Source: Candidatus Melainabacteria bacterium (lineage in GTDB: Bacteria; Cyanobacteriota; Vampirovibrionia; Obscuribacterales; Obscuribacteraceae). Taken from it: a stretch of DNA of 64,000 nucleotides. The notes beneath the pieces are model-generated. The model was given only the letters and a program-made list of their open reading frames with translations. It ran no database searches and was not told the origin of the DNA. Location: assembly GCA_017307165.1 (NCBI GenBank), contig JAFKGK010000003.1:310001-374000 (forward strand). Direction: 5' to 3'. How positions within the stretch are numbered: position 1 is the stretch's first letter; each line of letters opens with the position of its first letter. Of this stretch, positions 1-8,860 are shown piece after piece. The position numbers and the translations under genes are program-made.

Positions 1-1
1 C

Positions 2-961
2 CTCGGCGGTACGACCGCATTTGCTCCTGCTTTTGCCGTTGATTCGGCCGATGATGTGGGGCTTTTTGGTTCGATCACAGTGACCCGTCATGCCAAGGCA
101 GCTATTGCTGCCGTCCAGTCCGGCGCTTGGGATCAAGCCTTTAATAACTATCGTGCAGCTGTCGGTCTCAGCCCCAAGACTCCTGATTTTTATTATGGTC
201 TCTACAATTCGGCTGTGCATCTCGGTCAATGGGATCAGGCCAAACTTGCTCTCAATAGCCTCTTTGATATCGAGCCGGCCGCCAAGGGCAAGCTCAACGC
301 TGAGATGGGGCTTGTGCTCACCAAGGCCGGACGTTACGAAGAGGCCATCCCCTATCTCAAAAAAGCCTTGCCGACAGCCAGCGAAGACGCCAATTTTATG
401 AGCGAAAAGCTTGCACTCTTGCGAGAAAAGAGCCTCGCCGAGCCGGTGAAGGTGGCAGCCGATCCCAATGCCAAGCCTTATGTAGAGCCACCTGCCTTTA
501 CGCCGCCGCCCGCTCGTGAATTGGTACATGCGGATGACGTGCGCATCGACAAATCCAAGTTTGCACTATCCTTCGAAAATGCTTTCTATTATTCAGAGTT
601 TATTGGTATCTGTACCTATGAAGGCATGGATAAGCAAACCGACATCACATTCTTTCGCCCACCAATCACTCGGTTTCATATCGAAAAAGTATTGAAGGGC
701 CCGCCCCTCAACAAAAATCTTCCGCTCAGATTTGAGTTTCATGACAAGATCTCAGATTCTGGCGAGGCTCCAAAAGACTGGAAATTTGGTCCGGACAAGC
801 TACCTAAAAAGGACAGTCGCTGGTTGATCTTTATTCAAAACGCTGTGCCCAGGGCTGGTGCCTTTGATACTTATCACGGTAGTTATGGCCGCCAAGAAGC
901 TACAGAAGAAAACCTCAACAAGATCTATCAAATCATCGAACTGCACCGCGGTCAGCAATAA
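2..961 (+). CDS. Secreted TPR protein, 5' end outside the window
   Basis: The reading frame is open from base 2, and codons 1-13 encode the end of a signal peptide (LGGTTAFAPAFA, cleavage before VDS). The true start therefore lies upstream and the GTG at 56 is only an internal codon. Residues of roughly 35-130 form TPR-type helical repeats (YYGLYNSAVHLGQWDQA, then an EEAIPYLKKAL unit). The last 140 residues form a separate, unrecognised domain ending in a WLIFIQN strand and a Tyr/Gly-rich loop. It sits directly before another secreted TPR protein whose GTG start follows 10 nt after this TAA, so the two are probably one operon. TPR proteins serve as protein-protein scaffolds; the partner is unknown. 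Confidence 0.8.
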   Translation, partial: LGGTTAFAPAFAVDSADDVGLFGSITVTRHAKAAIAAVQSGAWDQAFNNYRAAVGLSPKTPDFYYGLYNSAVHLGQWDQAKLALNSLFDIEPAAKGKLNAEMGLVLTKAGRYEEAIPYLKKALPTASEDANFMSEKLALLREKSLAEPVKVAADPNAKPYVEPPAFTPPPARELVHADDVRIDKSKFALSFENAFYYSEFIGICTYEGMDKQTDITFFRPPITRFHIEKVLKGPPLNKNLPLRFEFHDKISDSGEAPKDWKFGPDKLPKKDSRWLIFIQNAVPRAGAFDTYHGSYGRQEATEENLNKIYQIIELHRGQQ

Positions 962-971
962 GGAGACTATA

Positions 972-1520
972 GTGAATAAAACAGTTTTGCTGTCCGGCTT
1001 AGCATTTGCGGCCCTGGTATCCGGATCGCTCTCGATGCCAGAGGCGCGTGCCGACGCCTTGATGGGTGATACACCAGCCAGTCGCAAGGAGATGATCCAC
1101 ACCTGCCTTTTGGAGTGCTATAGCAATCTGAGACGCCCCGAAGCTGAAAGCGAATATGCTATCGTCTTGCAGCTCAAGCCTCAAGATCCAGTCTTGCACT
1201 ACAATTATGGTGTGTTTTTGCAAAAGGCCAATAAGATCGGTCCGGCTATTACCCAGTACAGGCTTGCCACTAAATACGATCCTGGCAATGTGGATTTTCA
1301 CGGCGTGCTAGGACAGATGCTCATGTACAACAAAGACTTTAACGGTGCGTACAATGAGCTGGGGCGCGCTATACAGATGCCTGGCGGAGATAAGTACAAG
1401 GCTCAATACGAAAATGCTGTGCGTTACAAGCAGCAAGCAGATGCCAATCGTGCAGCCGCTGCTACCAAAAAGTCTGCTGCTCCTGCCAAGGCCAGGCCTG
1501 CTGACGATGATGACGACTAA
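972..1520 (+). CDS. Secreted TPR protein with acidic tail
   Basis: 182 residues from a GTG start at 972, chosen because AGGAG lies 6 nt upstream and because the protein then opens with a classical signal peptide (MNKTVLLSGLAFAALVSG, cleavage near ARA-DA). A longer frame reaching back to 858 overlaps the preceding gene and is unlikely. Residues about 40-140 contain two or three TPR units (VLHYNYGVFLQKANKIGPAITQ and the following GNVDFHGVLGQML). The C-terminus is Ala/Lys-rich and ends in five aspartates. It is the second gene of an apparent operon with the preceding secreted TPR protein and is closed by a strong terminator. No specific function can be assigned. Confidence 0.85.
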   Translation: MNKTVLLSGLAFAALVSGSLSMPEARADALMGDTPASRKEMIHTCLLECYSNLRRPEAESEYAIVLQLKPQDPVLHYNYGVFLQKANKIGPAITQYRLATKYDPGNVDFHGVLGQMLMYNKDFNGAYNELGRAIQMPGGDKYKAQYENAVRYKQQADANRAAAATKKSAAPAKARPADDDDD

Positions 1521-1538
1521 AGCAATCTGGTAGCAAAT

Positions 1539-1575
1539 AAAAAGGCCGGTATCTTATTTGATACCGGCCTTTTTT
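1539..1575. terminator. Bidirectional Rho-independent terminator
   Basis: A perfect 10-bp stem (GGCCGGTATC at 1544-1553 pairing with 1560-1569) with a 6-nt loop is flanked by five A's on the left and six T's on the right. It can therefore stop transcription on both strands between two convergent genes. The TAA of the minus-strand cyclase gene (1574-1576) lies inside the T tract. Confidence 0.93.
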
Positions 1576-3634
1576 AGTCGTCAATGACCACTTGCCGTCG
1601 ACCTCGTTCTTTTGCCAGATAGAGCCTGCGATCTGCGACTTTGACCAATTCAAAGACCGACTCCCCATCCTGTGGATATTCGGCAATGCCACCAGAAAAC
1701 GAATTGTAAAAGACTTCTCCCTTATCGCCTGAATAGCCGACTTTGGTAAACTCGTCCAGTACTCTTTGCACAGCCAGGTGCATCGTGGTCTTTGTCTCGC
1801 GCTTGAAGGCCAGGATAAATTCTTCGCCTCCCCAACGGCCACGGAGATCATCTACACGAAAACGCCTGGACAGGAGCTGGCCCAGGCCTGCAAGGACCTT
1901 GTCTCCAGCCAGGTGTCCATAAGTATCGTTGACCTTTTTAAAATGATCCACGTCCAGCAAGCAGATAGTAAATGTCGTCTTGAGTCTTTGCGACTCGGCC
2001 AAAATAGCTGTTAATTGCTCAGAAAAGGCCCGCCGCAACAAGAGACCTGTGGTAGTGTCTTTGTCCGATCTGTCCTTGAGCATACGAGCTCTGTCCAGAC
2101 GTACTTTTACTCTAGTCAGCAATTCTTCGTTTACGACTGGTTTAGGCAGATAGTCATCTCCTCCGGATCTAAATGCCTCCAGTCTTGCCTCTACTCCAGT
2201 CTGACCCGTTAAAAATACTATGGGCAAATCCTGCCAGCGTGGTATCTGCCGGATCATACGACAGACTTCGAATCCTGATATGCCAGGCATCATCACATCA
2301 AGGAGCAAGAGTTCGGGTGGGTATTCTTGCATCGTATCCAGGATCTTGGACGGATCGTGCACCATGCGCACTATCATGCCTTCGTTGCGCAAGACTAGAG
2401 CAATGGTATTGCTAAAAAACTCGTCGTCGTCGCAGATGAGGATGCGTGGCCTACCGCCCTGCCGAATTGCTACCAGGTGCTGCACGGCCTTCTCGAGTGC
2501 TTCGGACTCAAGTGGCTTGTCCAAATAGAGAGAGGCGCCGGCATGCGCTGCTTCAACTCTGTCCTTAACCAGAGCTTGTCCCGATATAAAAGCAAGAGGT
2601 AGATTTTCGAAGCCGGGCAATTCTCTGAGGTCTCTAGCCAATCTAAACGATTGTTCGGGATTGTCTGGGGCGAGGTTGATCAAGGCTGCATCAAGTGCAT
2701 AGACTACGGCTTTTTGTAGCGCATCTGTATGCGATACTGCCCCGATGATATCGACGAGCCTTTGCTTGCCTAGATCGGAGACGATCTGCAAAAATTCTTT
2801 GTCTTGATCTACGACAAGAATGCGGGTCATGGCTGGATTGCTGGGTGCCTGGGCTTCTTTAGCCGAACTCAGGTCCGTGGCGGACACAGCTTGATTGATT
2901 TCCTGGCATTCTTGTTCGCCTGCGTGCTGGGCTTCGACAAGCTTATTGTCCACCTGAGCCCATGCTATCAATTGTTCTTCGCGTGATTTTTCGTGGATAG
3001 TTGCTGCTATTTCTTCGATTAGATGCATGCAGTCGCTTACCTGCCTGAAGCCCAGCGATCCACCTGTACCTTTTATCTTATGTGCCAATCCCCTAACTTC
3101 TTCGGCAAGCTCTGCCTTGTTCGGCTCGGCTTTGGCTTTTTCGATTGCCTGGGACAATTCGCTTATGCGTGTCGGCAATACCCTGGCATACTTGGTCACC
3201 AGAGCAAGAAACATAGTCTCAAAGTCTTTCATCTTTTGGCGGGCTGCTTCGGTCTGCTCGCCTTCAAACTCGCGGTCCACCTGCGCCCCAAAGATATAAG
3301 GGATCAAGGGCTTATGCACCATGAGCGATACCGGCAGCTCACCCACCCTCGGTTTTATCGAGTCCAAGTGATGCTGGTCTTTTGCCACCAAAATGATCTT
3401 GGTATCGGTATTGCGATCTGCTTGCTGCTTGAGCGCATTGAGGATCTCGAGCTCACTAGAGCCAGCCAGAGGAGCGGCCAATATGATCAGATCGAGGTCG
3501 CCAGATGGCAAAAGCGAGTCTTTGGCCGTCGCCGGATTTGCCTGTCTTACGTTGTGTCCACGTCCTTCTAGGATCGAAGATATCAGTTTTGAGAATTGGA
3601 TATCTTCATCCAAAAGGAGGATATTTTTGCCCAT
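1574..3634 (-). CDS. Multi-receiver diguanylate cyclase (REC-HPt-REC-REC-GGDEF)
   Basis: 686 residues. Order: REC1 (about 3-120), an HPt-like helical domain (about 145-235, with phospho-His motif HKIKGTGGSLGF), REC2 (about 270-385), REC3 (about 395-515) and GGDEF (about 525-686). The active site reads GGEEF, and RVDD sits five residues before it at the place of the product-inhibition I-site, so an active, feedback-inhibited c-di-GMP synthase is expected. REC3 has a normal acceptor (LLLLDVMMPG). REC1 (LIILAAPLAG) and REC2 (ALINLAPDN) lack the acceptor Asp, so only REC3 should accept phosphate. Its ATG overlaps the TAA of the upstream gene (TAATG), implying translational coupling with that MshEN-like protein. 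No membrane segment is seen; it is cytoplasmic. Confidence 0.95.
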   Translation of the reverse strand: MGKNILLLDEDIQFSKLISSILEGRGHNVRQANPATAKDSLLPSGDLDLIILAAPLAGSSELEILNALKQQADRNTDTKIILVAKDQHHLDSIKPRVGELPVSLMVHKPLIPYIFGAQVDREFEGEQTEAARQKMKDFETMFLALVTKYARVLPTRISELSQAIEKAKAEPNKAELAEEVRGLAHKIKGTGGSLGFRQVSDCMHLIEEIAATIHEKSREEQLIAWAQVDNKLVEAQHAGEQECQEINQAVSATDLSSAKEAQAPSNPAMTRILVVDQDKEFLQIVSDLGKQRLVDIIGAVSHTDALQKAVVYALDAALINLAPDNPEQSFRLARDLRELPGFENLPLAFISGQALVKDRVEAAHAGASLYLDKPLESEALEKAVQHLVAIRQGGRPRILICDDDEFFSNTIALVLRNEGMIVRMVHDPSKILDTMQEYPPELLLLDVMMPGISGFEVCRMIRQIPRWQDLPIVFLTGQTGVEARLEAFRSGGDDYLPKPVVNEELLTRVKVRLDRARMLKDRSDKDTTTGLLLRRAFSEQLTAILAESQRLKTTFTICLLDVDHFKKVNDTYGHLAGDKVLAGLGQLLSRRFRVDDLRGRWGGEEFILAFKRETKTTMHLAVQRVLDEFTKVGYSGDKGEVFYNSFSGGIAEYPQDGESVFELVKVADRRLYLAKERGRRQVVIDD

Positions 3635-5151
3635 TAAAGTGGAAGGTCCGTGCGCAGTTTGCGGGGATTGGGCCAGCCCATTTCATCGAGTGCGTCGTCA
3701 AAAGTGACTCGCATGCGTTCGCAGTAGTTGAGGGCCATTATCACTTGATCAATACGCATCAAGCCTTCGCGAATTAGTGGGAGACTGAGCAAAGCCGCAT
3801 CGACAGTTTTACGATTGCATTTGCCTGCTGCCTCGAGGATCTGTATGAGATCGCCACCGTGCTTTTTGCGTACATTGTTGGCTGTAGTGATATCGGACTC
3901 TGTAAGGAGCTGCGCTTTTTGCAAGAGGTCAAAGGCCCCTTTGAGATCTCGTCCTCCTTGAGTTTGCGACTGTGTCTGAGCCCTGGCCGGTTGAGGAGCC
4001 GGAGCCGGAGTGGCATCGGGCTTCTTGCCTGCCGTAACCATTTCTAGATCACCCTTGGTCAGATATTGGTCGATCGAACCGCCCATGGCATGCAGTCTCT
4101 TGAGCACCTCAGGCGCTTTTTCGGGAGACATTTTTTCATCGCGGACGAGCTCTTGCAGCTTGAGAGCAGCCTCTAGAGTCGGCTCCGATATCAGACCAGC
4201 CTCTACAAGCATGCTGCCGATCAGTACGTTAGCGCGCTTGTCTATGAGTTGATAATCGAGCTTGATCGGTTCGTTATAGGTCTGTGCTGGAGCTTGTGGT
4301 TGATTAAAATAAGGTGTCTGCTGCTGTGGTGCCTGATTGGGGTAGGGATATGACGGCATCGGCGCAGGTTGAGTCGGCATCGCAAAGTTTTGCATGGGCT
4401 GAGGCGGCATGCCTTGCTGTGGAAACGGCATCGGAGCAGGAGGCTGCATCGGCGCCTGTGCTGGAATATTGTGAAAAGTGCCGCCCGAAGTGAATTGGGG
4501 AGTCATGCCTCCACCAAAGTTGGGCATCTGGTTGGGCATCTGCTGCGGCATGCCAGTAGGCATCTGAGGTGGCAAAGGAGATTGCGGCATTGGTGCAGGT
4601 AAAGGGGATTGCGGCATCGCTGCAGGCATACCTGGCATAGCGCTCATGCCAGCCATACCGTTCATGCTGTTCATGCCGGCCATGCCGCCCATAAAGTTGC
4701 CGCCCATAGGCATGGCATTATTGCCGCCGCCCATATCGAGTCCGGTAAACTCGGGCTCTTCGTCGCCAATACTTGCCCCTGGACGTAACTCATCCGGTAT
4801 GGCCATGCCAGAAGTGCCTGCCGACATGGAGAGTATGTCGTACATAAACTCCAGATCCTGAGCGGCAAAGGGCTGAGTCCATACTACCTTGCTCGAGCCG
4901 TCGTTTTCTTCGTATAGGGTCCACACCGGGTCCTTCATCGAATCATCCCATTGGCAGGTGAGTATGAAGGGTTTGTTGTCGTTGGAAGTCCAGGGCATCT
5001 CGATTAGAACGCCACGTCTCAACTGAGCCTCATCGAGTATCGATCTGACCTTGGTCAGAGTCGGGCAGCCCATCTCATTGGGCATGCGGACTCGTCTATT
5101 GTTTAGACCATTGGGATCTTCGTTAGGTTTACGTGACGGTAACTTGTTCAT
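3634..5151 (-). CDS. MshEN-like repeat protein with Met/Pro/Gln-rich linker
   Basis: 505 residues from the ATG at 5151, preceded by GGGGAG at a good distance; a frame extending ten codons further is less likely. Residues about 25-125 form a conserved N-terminal domain with a WTLYE strand. Residues about 130-300 are a low-complexity linker rich in Met, Pro, Gln and Gly. Residues about 309-332 (LIGSMLVEAGL...AALKLQ) match the spacing of the 24-residue MshEN c-di-GMP motif (LGxxL, G, L, L, Q), though the leading Arg is absent. A degenerate copy lies at about 430-453. The protein is paralogous to the one at 11470-13089 over both ends. It is coupled (TAATG) to a diguanylate cyclase, which fits a c-di-GMP receptor or adaptor role; that role is inferred. 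Confidence 0.8.
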   Translation of the reverse strand: MNKLPSRKPNEDPNGLNNRRVRMPNEMGCPTLTKVRSILDEAQLRRGVLIEMPWTSNDNKPFILTCQWDDSMKDPVWTLYEENDGSSKVVWTQPFAAQDLEFMYDILSMSAGTSGMAIPDELRPGASIGDEEPEFTGLDMGGGNNAMPMGGNFMGGMAGMNSMNGMAGMSAMPGMPAAMPQSPLPAPMPQSPLPPQMPTGMPQQMPNQMPNFGGGMTPQFTSGGTFHNIPAQAPMQPPAPMPFPQQGMPPQPMQNFAMPTQPAPMPSYPYPNQAPQQQTPYFNQPQAPAQTYNEPIKLDYQLIDKRANVLIGSMLVEAGLISEPTLEAALKLQELVRDEKMSPEKAPEVLKRLHAMGGSIDQYLTKGDLEMVTAGKKPDATPAPAPQPARAQTQSQTQGGRDLKGAFDLLQKAQLLTESDITTANNVRKKHGGDLIQILEAAGKCNRKTVDAALLSLPLIREGLMRIDQVIMALNYCERMRVTFDDALDEMGWPNPRKLRTDLPL

Positions 5152-5227
5152 AGGCTCCCCAGCTAACTGATCTTGTGGCAATCAAAACAAATCGCCTCTA
5201 TTTCTTATTCCCCGGCAAATTCCAAAA

Positions 5228-6604
5228 TTAATCCGATTTATCTATCTTGAAATTTGACTTTAGATTTTGCCAGCAATCCAGATAATCAGTCTGTCGATGA
5301 ACGCTATCCATGGCCTTTTGCGTAGGTGCATAGATGAGTGAGCTCTCAAACATAAAGGCCAGGGTCTCTTTTATTTGCGTAGGAGCTAGATTGGCTTGGC
5401 TAGCCTTTTGAAAGGTCTCGGCGTCTGGACCGTGAGCACTCATGGCATTGTGCAGCGAACCGCCTCCAGGTACAAAGCCTTGTTGCTTGGCGTCGTACAT
5501 GCCATGGATAAGGCCCATATATTCGCTCATCACGTTGCGATGGTAGTAAGGAGGTCGGAATGTATCTTCGGCCACCATCCATCTGGGTGGAAAGATGACA
5601 AAGTCGACGTTAGCTATGCCTTCGACTTCGGAAGGAGAAGTAAGTACGGTAAAGATCGAAGGGTCTGGATGGTCAAAACTCACAGTGTTGATGGTGTTAA
5701 AAAGCGATAGGTCATATTTGTATGGCAGATAATTGCCGTGCCAGGCCACGACATCCAGTGGACTGTGGTCCATCCAAGCAGTCCAGAGATTGCCTGCAAA
5801 TTTGTTGATCAGCTGACAGTCGCGTTTTTTTTGTCTTTCTGCCGAGTCCTGGTGCTCTATAGAGGCAGTGGGACTGAGGAAATGGCGGGGATTAGCAAGC
5901 CCATTGGCGCCTATTGCACCAAGTGGCGGCAGGATAAAAGGAGCTCCATAGTTTTCGAGGATATATCCACGCGAAACCGTTTTGTCTTGCTCTGCGTGCA
6001 GATCATTTACCTTGTATCTGATCCCACGTGGTATTACCGCTATTTCACCAGGAGCAACGGTCATGCCACCAAATTCGGTGGCAATGTCTAGTGTGCCCAA
6101 TTGAGGGACCAGTAAAAAATCACCATCGGAACAGACAAAATATTTGTCCTGCATGGGCGTATCAAAGCAATAGATGTGCACGGCTGAGCCGCGATAACTA
6201 GCGCTGTCACCGTTGCCACAGATTGTAAATAGGCCGTCGATAAAGTCTATATGTGCCTTGTCGAGTTGCTCTCGTAGTGTCGCGATATCGAAGGGATCAA
6301 AACGCAGTTGCTCTGGTGTCGGTGGCAATTGGTCAAAGGGACGGGACCGCAGGAGGCCGTTGTCTACAGGTTTGAACGCACCATGCGTAACAGAAGGCTG
6401 TATTCGATAAAGCCAGCTCTTGAGGTTTTGATGACGCGGCATCAAAAAGCTCGTGCCGTTCAGTTGCTCTGCGTACAAGCCGTAAGGGCATCTCTGCGGC
6501 GAATTTTGCCTTTCCGGAAGTGCCCCCTCAATGGCTTCGCTCTGCATTACATTGCCGAAACCGGCCTGGTAGCTGTATTTCTGTTGTTTGTCTTGTTTTT
6601 GCAT
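5228..6604 (-). CDS. hmgA: Homogentisate 1,2-dioxygenase
   Basis: 458 residues, close to the family length of about 435-445. It opens the ring of homogentisate to maleylacetoacetate using Fe(II), in tyrosine/phenylalanine catabolism in the cytoplasm. The metal ligands are visible as His355 and Glu361 (YYHRNVMSEYM) and His391 (NAMSAHGPD), with the same 6- and 30-residue spacing as the human enzyme. The N-terminus (SYQAGFGN, ALPERQNSPQ, PYGLYAEQLNGTSF) is also characteristic. It starts 2 nt after the stop of a small TPR gene, so the two are cotranscribed. The next pathway genes (maleylacetoacetate isomerase, fumarylacetoacetase) are not in this window. Confidence 0.97.
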   Translation of the reverse strand: MQKQDKQQKYSYQAGFGNVMQSEAIEGALPERQNSPQRCPYGLYAEQLNGTSFLMPRHQNLKSWLYRIQPSVTHGAFKPVDNGLLRSRPFDQLPPTPEQLRFDPFDIATLREQLDKAHIDFIDGLFTICGNGDSASYRGSAVHIYCFDTPMQDKYFVCSDGDFLLVPQLGTLDIATEFGGMTVAPGEIAVIPRGIRYKVNDLHAEQDKTVSRGYILENYGAPFILPPLGAIGANGLANPRHFLSPTASIEHQDSAERQKKRDCQLINKFAGNLWTAWMDHSPLDVVAWHGNYLPYKYDLSLFNTINTVSFDHPDPSIFTVLTSPSEVEGIANVDFVIFPPRWMVAEDTFRPPYYHRNVMSEYMGLIHGMYDAKQQGFVPGGGSLHNAMSAHGPDAETFQKASQANLAPTQIKETLAFMFESSLIYAPTQKAMDSVHRQTDYLDCWQNLKSNFKIDKSD

Positions 6605-6606
6605 AT

Positions 6607-6963
6607 CTATTGTTTCATAAAGATGGCGCGGGCATGAGCGTCCATCTTTTCGGCTTCTTTGGGACGGTCGCTAGCTCGCAAGAGTTTGGCATAGTTTTCG
6701 TAGATTGAGACCAGATCTTGATGAAAAGCTCCAACGGCATTTTGCTTTACTTGCAGAGCTCTTTTGTAGAGAGTCTCGGCCTCTGCAAATTTGGATTGCT
6801 GGCGCAGGCAATTTGCCAGGTTGTTGAGAGACATGGGCAGGCGAGGATCCTTGGCGTCAAAAGTCTCTGCTTCCTGGACAGCATTGCGAAATTGCACTTC
6901 GGCTTCTTGCGGTTTACCCTGCATCATGGCATTTTGCGCCATCAGGTTATAGCGTTCCCACAT
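6607..6963 (-). CDS. Small TPR protein upstream of hmgA
   Basis: 118 residues made almost entirely of tetratricopeptide repeats of the kinesin-light-chain type (LPMSLNNLANCLRQQSKFAEAETLYKRAL is the central unit, given here by its conserved positions N, L, A, Y and A). There is no signal peptide, so it is probably cytoplasmic. It ends 2 nt before hmgA on the same strand, which indicates one transcript, but a functional link to homogentisate breakdown is not shown by the sequence. Confidence 0.8.
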   Translation of the reverse strand: MWERYNLMAQNAMMQGKPQEAEVQFRNAVQEAETFDAKDPRLPMSLNNLANCLRQQSKFAEAETLYKRALQVKQNAVGAFHQDLVSIYENYAKLLRASDRPKEAEKMDAHARAIFMKQ

Positions 6964-7069
6964 GGTCTGGGCCTCTTGCTAAGTAATTGTGTCGGCTAGG
7001 GCCGATTGCATTGCATTCGACTCGACATAAGTTTAGATTATATCTTTCGGTTTTTCAGCGAGGAGTCTA

Positions 7070-7984
7070 TTGCTGGTCATGGCAAATGCAAGACAGCGGA
7101 TGATTTTGGGTGCCGGTCTCATATTGATTGTCGGGATGGGTATCTGTCCCCCCTGGAAAGAGTTTGGCCCACGCGAGCAGCCCCTCCCTTTCGCTACTAT
7201 TTTTGCTCCGCCGACTCTCAAGGATGGCAGTCCTACGGCGACGAGAGTGGATATCGACTTTTCGCGACTAGGTCTGGAGCTCGGTCTGGCAATATTTACT
7301 ACAGTCGCCCTTTTAACCTTGACTCGCAGCCAAAACACAGGTCAACCTGGTTTTATGGACAAATTGCGTGCAGATCTTGCGAGAGCGCAGGTGCAGGCGC
7401 AATCGCAAGTACAGGCCATGCAGGCTCAAAGTGCGGCTCAGTCTCAAGCACAGTCCGCGCCGCCTAAAAGCGCCAACTACAATCATATCGACCTGCCCAA
7501 CAACTACTATTTGGGCGAGCTCTACCAAGAAAGCAAAGAAGACCCCGAATACTGGGAAGAATATCAAGCTTGCAAAGGGCCCATGGATCTGCCAAAAGGC
7601 AAAAAATTGCAACTAGAATTAGCCAAGGACATGCGCGTAGACTTCCAATTTTTCAATTGTTTTCCTGCTGATAGTCTCTACTCCATTGATGCTAGCGAAT
7701 GCCGACTAACTGATGAGGACGTCTCCAGATTGACTTGTTTGAGCGGTCTGTCCGAATTAGATCTATCCGCTACAGCAATCGGATCCAAGGCAGTGGCCTC
7801 GCTCAAGTCTATGCCAAAGTTGCAAAAGATCTGGTTGGACAAAACCAATATCGATGATGCGGCTATACCTGTATTGATCGGCATGCCCTCGCTAAAGCAA
7901 GTCTCCCTGGTGGGAACGCAGATCAATGAACTGACTCTGGAGAGTCTCAAAAAAGACAGGCCGGACCTGGCCGTCGAGGTTTGA
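7070..7984 (+). CDS. Membrane protein with leucine-rich-repeat-like C-terminus
   Basis: 304 residues if started at the TTG at 7070, which follows GAGGAG (7060-7065) by 4 nt. The in-frame ATG at 7079 is an alternative with a long 13-nt spacer. Two hydrophobic segments (about 11-28 and 65-85) flank a short loop. A Gln/Ala/Ser-rich linker follows (about 95-135). Residues about 205-300 contain LRR-like units (LSELDLSATAIGSKAV, LQKIWLDKTNIDDAAI, LKQVSLVGTQI) with the ribonuclease-inhibitor style Leu pattern. Function is unknown; the C-terminal repeats suggest protein binding. Its TGA abuts the stop of proC on the other strand with no spacer. Confidence 0.75.
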   Translation: MLVMANARQRMILGAGLILIVGMGICPPWKEFGPREQPLPFATIFAPPTLKDGSPTATRVDIDFSRLGLELGLAIFTTVALLTLTRSQNTGQPGFMDKLRADLARAQVQAQSQVQAMQAQSAAQSQAQSAPPKSANYNHIDLPNNYYLGELYQESKEDPEYWEEYQACKGPMDLPKGKKLQLELAKDMRVDFQFFNCFPADSLYSIDASECRLTDEDVSRLTCLSGLSELDLSATAIGSKAVASLKSMPKLQKIWLDKTNIDDAAIPVLIGMPSLKQVSLVGTQINELTLESLKKDRPDLAVEV

Positions 7985-8818
7985 TCATTTGTAGTTTTGA
8001 TTCTGGCTATGCACCAACTCGCGAGCCCTTTCGGCGGCCTTGACGACTGCCTTGATCAAGGTCACTCTGAGCTTGCCTTCTTCGAGTTCCATTAGACCGT
8101 CGATTGTGCAGCCTGCTGGTGTGGTTACCGTATCCTTGAGCATCGCAGGGTGAGACTTGGAATCAAGGACCATGGTCGATGCGCCTAGCATTGTCTGTGC
8201 CGCGAGCAGGGTTGAGGTTTCTCTCGGTATGCCCAGTTTTACTCCAGCTTCGGCTAGCGACTCGATTACCACATACAAATAGGCCGGCCCCGAAGCTGAA
8301 AGAGCTGTGACCGCGTCCATCAAATGTTCTTCGACAAAGACTGTCTGGCCGACGCATTTAAAGATGGCCTCGCAAGTGGACAAATGATCTTGCTTTGCGT
8401 GCTTGCCACCGCACAAGCCTGTCATGCCCACGTTGATGACAGAAGGAGTGTTTGGCATTGCTCGGACCACTGGGTTGTCAGCGGTCAGCCTCTGCTCGAC
8501 AAAGGCCGTGGTCACGGAGGCCGCTACTGAAACGAGCATCTGCTCAGGTTGCAAGACTTCAGAAATCTCTCTGAGGACCTTGTCCATGTTTTGAGGTTTC
8601 ACCGCCAGGATGATGATGTCCTTACCTGCGACACAGGCCTTGTTGTCTCGCCCTACTTTGATCTTGAGCCTTTGGGACACTCGTTCGATACTGCCATCCC
8701 TGGCTACAGTACCCTGGATCTGCTCGGGCTTTAGAGCCTTGTCTTTGAGTAGCCCTGATATCAGTGCCTCTCCTAATTTGCCTACCCCCAGTACTGCGAT
8801 CGATTTGCCTTCGAGCAT
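7985..8818 (-). CDS. proC: Pyrroline-5-carboxylate reductase
   Basis: 277 residues, the usual size, starting at the ATG at 8818, which has AAGGAGG 5 nt upstream; a start eight codons earlier would bury this ribosome site. It catalyses the last step of proline synthesis, reducing pyrroline-5-carboxylate with NAD(P)H in the cytoplasm. The Rossmann motif AVLGVGKLGEALISGL is at the N-terminus. The family signature near the C-terminus is clear (VTTPAGCTIDGLMELEEGKLR), and VRAMPNTPSVINVGMTGL matches the substrate region. It is divergent from the large membrane glycosyltransferase at 8861. Confidence 0.96.
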   Translation of the reverse strand: MLEGKSIAVLGVGKLGEALISGLLKDKALKPEQIQGTVARDGSIERVSQRLKIKVGRDNKACVAGKDIIILAVKPQNMDKVLREISEVLQPEQMLVSVAASVTTAFVEQRLTADNPVVRAMPNTPSVINVGMTGLCGGKHAKQDHLSTCEAIFKCVGQTVFVEEHLMDAVTALSASGPAYLYVVIESLAEAGVKLGIPRETSTLLAAQTMLGASTMVLDSKSHPAMLKDTVTTPAGCTIDGLMELEEGKLRVTLIKAVVKAAERARELVHSQNQNYK

Positions 8819-8860
8819 CTCACCCTCCTTTTGGTCTATCAATCATATTGAGTTAAAGTT

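Noticed and set aside
56..58. GTG at 56 as start of the first gene
   Set aside because: The frame is open upstream and encodes a signal peptide end, so the true start lies before the window.
858..971. Extension of the second TPR gene back to 858
   Set aside because: It overlaps the first gene; the GTG at 972 has an AGGAG site and opens a signal peptide.
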